Assembly (NCBI GenBank): GCA_030602845.1
Contig: JAUVYZ010000179.1
Span: 1 to 5,006, forward strand
Origin: Phycisphaerae bacterium
GTDB lineage: Bacteria; Planctomycetota; Phycisphaerae; Sedimentisphaerales; Anaerobacaceae
Length of the DNA: 5,006 nt
Direction: 5' to 3'
The notes beneath the pieces are model-generated. The model saw nothing but the letters and a program-made list of their open reading frames with translations. It made no database searches and was not told where the DNA came from. Position 1 is the stretch's first letter, and every line of letters starts with the position of its first letter. A program made the position numbers and the translations under genes. Of the stretch, positions 4,151 to 5,006 are shown one piece after another.

Positions 4151-5006
4151 ATGACTGACAAAAAACAGATTACCACCGTCAGCAACGGACTATTAGTGCG
4201 AGCTCCCGCCAAAATCAACCTCAGTCTCTTAATAGCCGGCAAGCGTCCGGATGGTTTCCACGAAATAGAAACGGTAATGGCCAAGGTGGACTTCTTCGAC
4301 GAAATCCTCATCGAACAAGGCCAAAAAGCCGGCATTGAGCTTGTTTGCAAGGGGCCGTATCCAGCACCGCAGGGAAACGAAAATCTCGTCTACCGGGCCT
4401 GTGAAATGCTCCTGAATAGTTGCGGCGAAGCGGCCGACATCAAAATCACTCTGACAAAAAATATCCCCGCAGGCTCAGGGCTCGGCTCGGCAAGCAGCGA
4501 CGCAGCCGCGACCCTTATCGGGGTCAACCGATTCCTACAACCGGCAGGCAAGGTCGATGTAGGGGCAGGCCTACGTGCCTGCCCTCAGGGCAACCACAAA
4601 GGGTTACCCCTACGCAAAATGGCAGCGGCGTTGGGCAGCGATGTAACTTTCTTTCTGAACGGGCCATTGGCCTTTTGTACAGGAAAAGGTGAAAAAATTA
4701 AAAAATTAACGAAAAAATTTAACTTTTCGGCCCTGTTAATACTTCCAGATGTAAGTGTCTCTACAAAAAAGGTTTACGCCAATTACAAGCATAATCGGCC
4801 TCTCTACGAAAAGCTCAATACGCCAATAAACGGCTATATCCAAAAAAACAGGTTTGATTTAGTGTCGAAAATGTGCGCAAATATGCTCGAAACAAGCTGT
4901 TTTAGTTTGTATAAAGAGCTTGCTGAGTTGAAAGCTAAAATTGAATCATTAGGTATGGGGCCTTTGTGCCTGAGCGGCAGTGGTTCAGCAATGTTTTGTA
5001 TTATGG
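4151..5006 (+). CDS. ispE: 4-diphosphocytidyl-2-C-methyl-D-erythritol kinase (partial, 3' end off window)
   Basis: IspE phosphorylates CDP-ME at the 2-hydroxyl with ATP in the MEP pathway to IPP and DMAPP, in the cytosol. The 285 codons visible show the GHMP kinase signatures in order: APAKINLSL (18-26, with the conserved Lys21), RPDGFHEIET (32-41), the ATP loop PAGSGLGSASSDAAA (106-120), LGSDVTFFL (161-169, where Asp164 corresponds to the catalytic Asp141 of E. coli) and LSGSGSAMF near the end. E. coli IspE is 283 residues; this one is already longer and lacks perhaps 25-30 residues. The excess comes from an insert at 137-154 encoded by a palindromic element. Base composition shifts within the gene: GC-rich up to about 4680, then AT-rich. 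ATG 4151 fits the family start; its ribosome site is poor. The frame is intact, so the enzyme is probably functional. Confidence 0.93.
   Translation, partial: MTDKKQITTVSNGLLVRAPAKINLSLLIAGKRPDGFHEIETVMAKVDFFDEILIEQGQKAGIELVCKGPYPAPQGNENLVYRACEMLLNSCGEAADIKITLTKNIPAGSGLGSASSDAAATLIGVNRFLQPAGKVDVGAGLRACPQGNHKGLPLRKMAAALGSDVTFFLNGPLAFCTGKGEKIKKLTKKFNFSALLILPDVSVSTKKVYANYKHNRPLYEKLNTPINGYIQKNRFDLVSKMCANMLETSCFSLYKELAELKAKIESLGMGPLCLSGSGSAMFCIM
4559..4613 (+). mobile_element. 55-bp palindromic repeat element inserted in frame in ispE
   Basis: The ends GTAGGGG (4559-4565) and CCCCTAC (4607-4613) are perfect inverted repeats. Inside are two hairpins. GGGCAGGC/GCCTGCCC (4563-4570 with 4577-4584) is perfect, with a 6-base loop. 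GGGCAACC/GGTTACCC (4588-4595 with 4602-4609) has one mismatch and a 6-base loop. The outer stem shares bases with the hairpins, so the RNA could switch between a three-way junction and a double hairpin. It begins exactly at a codon boundary (residue 137) and reads VGAGLRACPQGNHKGLPL. It looks like a REP/MITE-type interspersed repeat. No second copy lies in this window, so its repeat nature is inferred from structure and from my recollection of similar sequences in environmental genomes. Confidence 0.7.

Noticed and set aside
4559..4613. CRISPR repeat or tRNA-like structure reading of the palindromic element
   Set aside because: There is a single copy with no spacers, it lies inside a coding frame, and no acceptor or anticodon features are present.
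4420..4692. 90-codon Arg-rich plus-strand ORF within ispE
   Set aside because: It is a +2 frame shadow of the GC-rich half of ispE; the Arg-rich composition is typical of such shadows.

Overview
The window looks like chromosomal DNA from an uncultured, free-living bacterium. A planctomycete of the Phycisphaerae/Sedimentisphaerales kind fits best: it has a long secreted FG-GAP propeller protein, a MEP-pathway kinase, an AMMECR1 protein, mixed GC content, and an interspersed palindromic repeat of a type I associate with environmental genomes. This assignment is inference from gene style only; no rRNA or marker gene is present to confirm it.

Layout. (1) Positions 1-1923, minus strand: the 5' two-thirds or so of a large exported protein. 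It has a signal peptide, seven tandem FG-GAP blades of about 55 residues, then a beta-rich linker and the beginning of a domain that resembles the N-terminal metallopeptidase region of CLCA-type proteins. The frame is open from the start codon to the window edge except for one in-frame TAG at 1486-1488, where the sister repeats have TCG (Ser). It is therefore either a very recent pseudogene or a sequencing error. (2) Positions 1924-2307: a 384-base intergenic region. It holds the FG-GAP gene's promoter, three hairpins followed by T-runs on the plus strand, and two tiny coupled plus-strand ORFs with good Shine-Dalgarno sites. (3) Positions 2308-2868, minus: an AMMECR1-domain protein (AmmeMemoRadiSam system protein A). 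Its promoter at 2900-2927 fixes the shorter start. (4) Positions 3098-4015, plus: an AT-rich DUF368/PopT-type membrane protein, predicted to recycle undecaprenyl phosphate. (5) Positions 4151 to the window end, plus: ispE (CDP-ME kinase), incomplete at its 3' end.

The most striking observation is inside ispE. A 55-bp palindromic element (4559-4613), with matched 7-bp ends and two internal hairpins, lies in frame between the ATP-binding loop and the catalytic Asp segment. It adds roughly 16-18 residues that the family lacks. This resembles the protein-coding palindromic elements known from Rickettsia, but in a core isoprenoid gene of what appears to be an unrelated bacterium.

Functional links are modest. 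IspE makes an isoprenoid precursor needed for undecaprenyl phosphate, and PopT-type proteins return that lipid across the membrane, so the two plus-strand genes touch the same lipid carrier economy. The AMMECR1 gene is divergent from popT, and the FG-GAP gene appears to be an independent unit.
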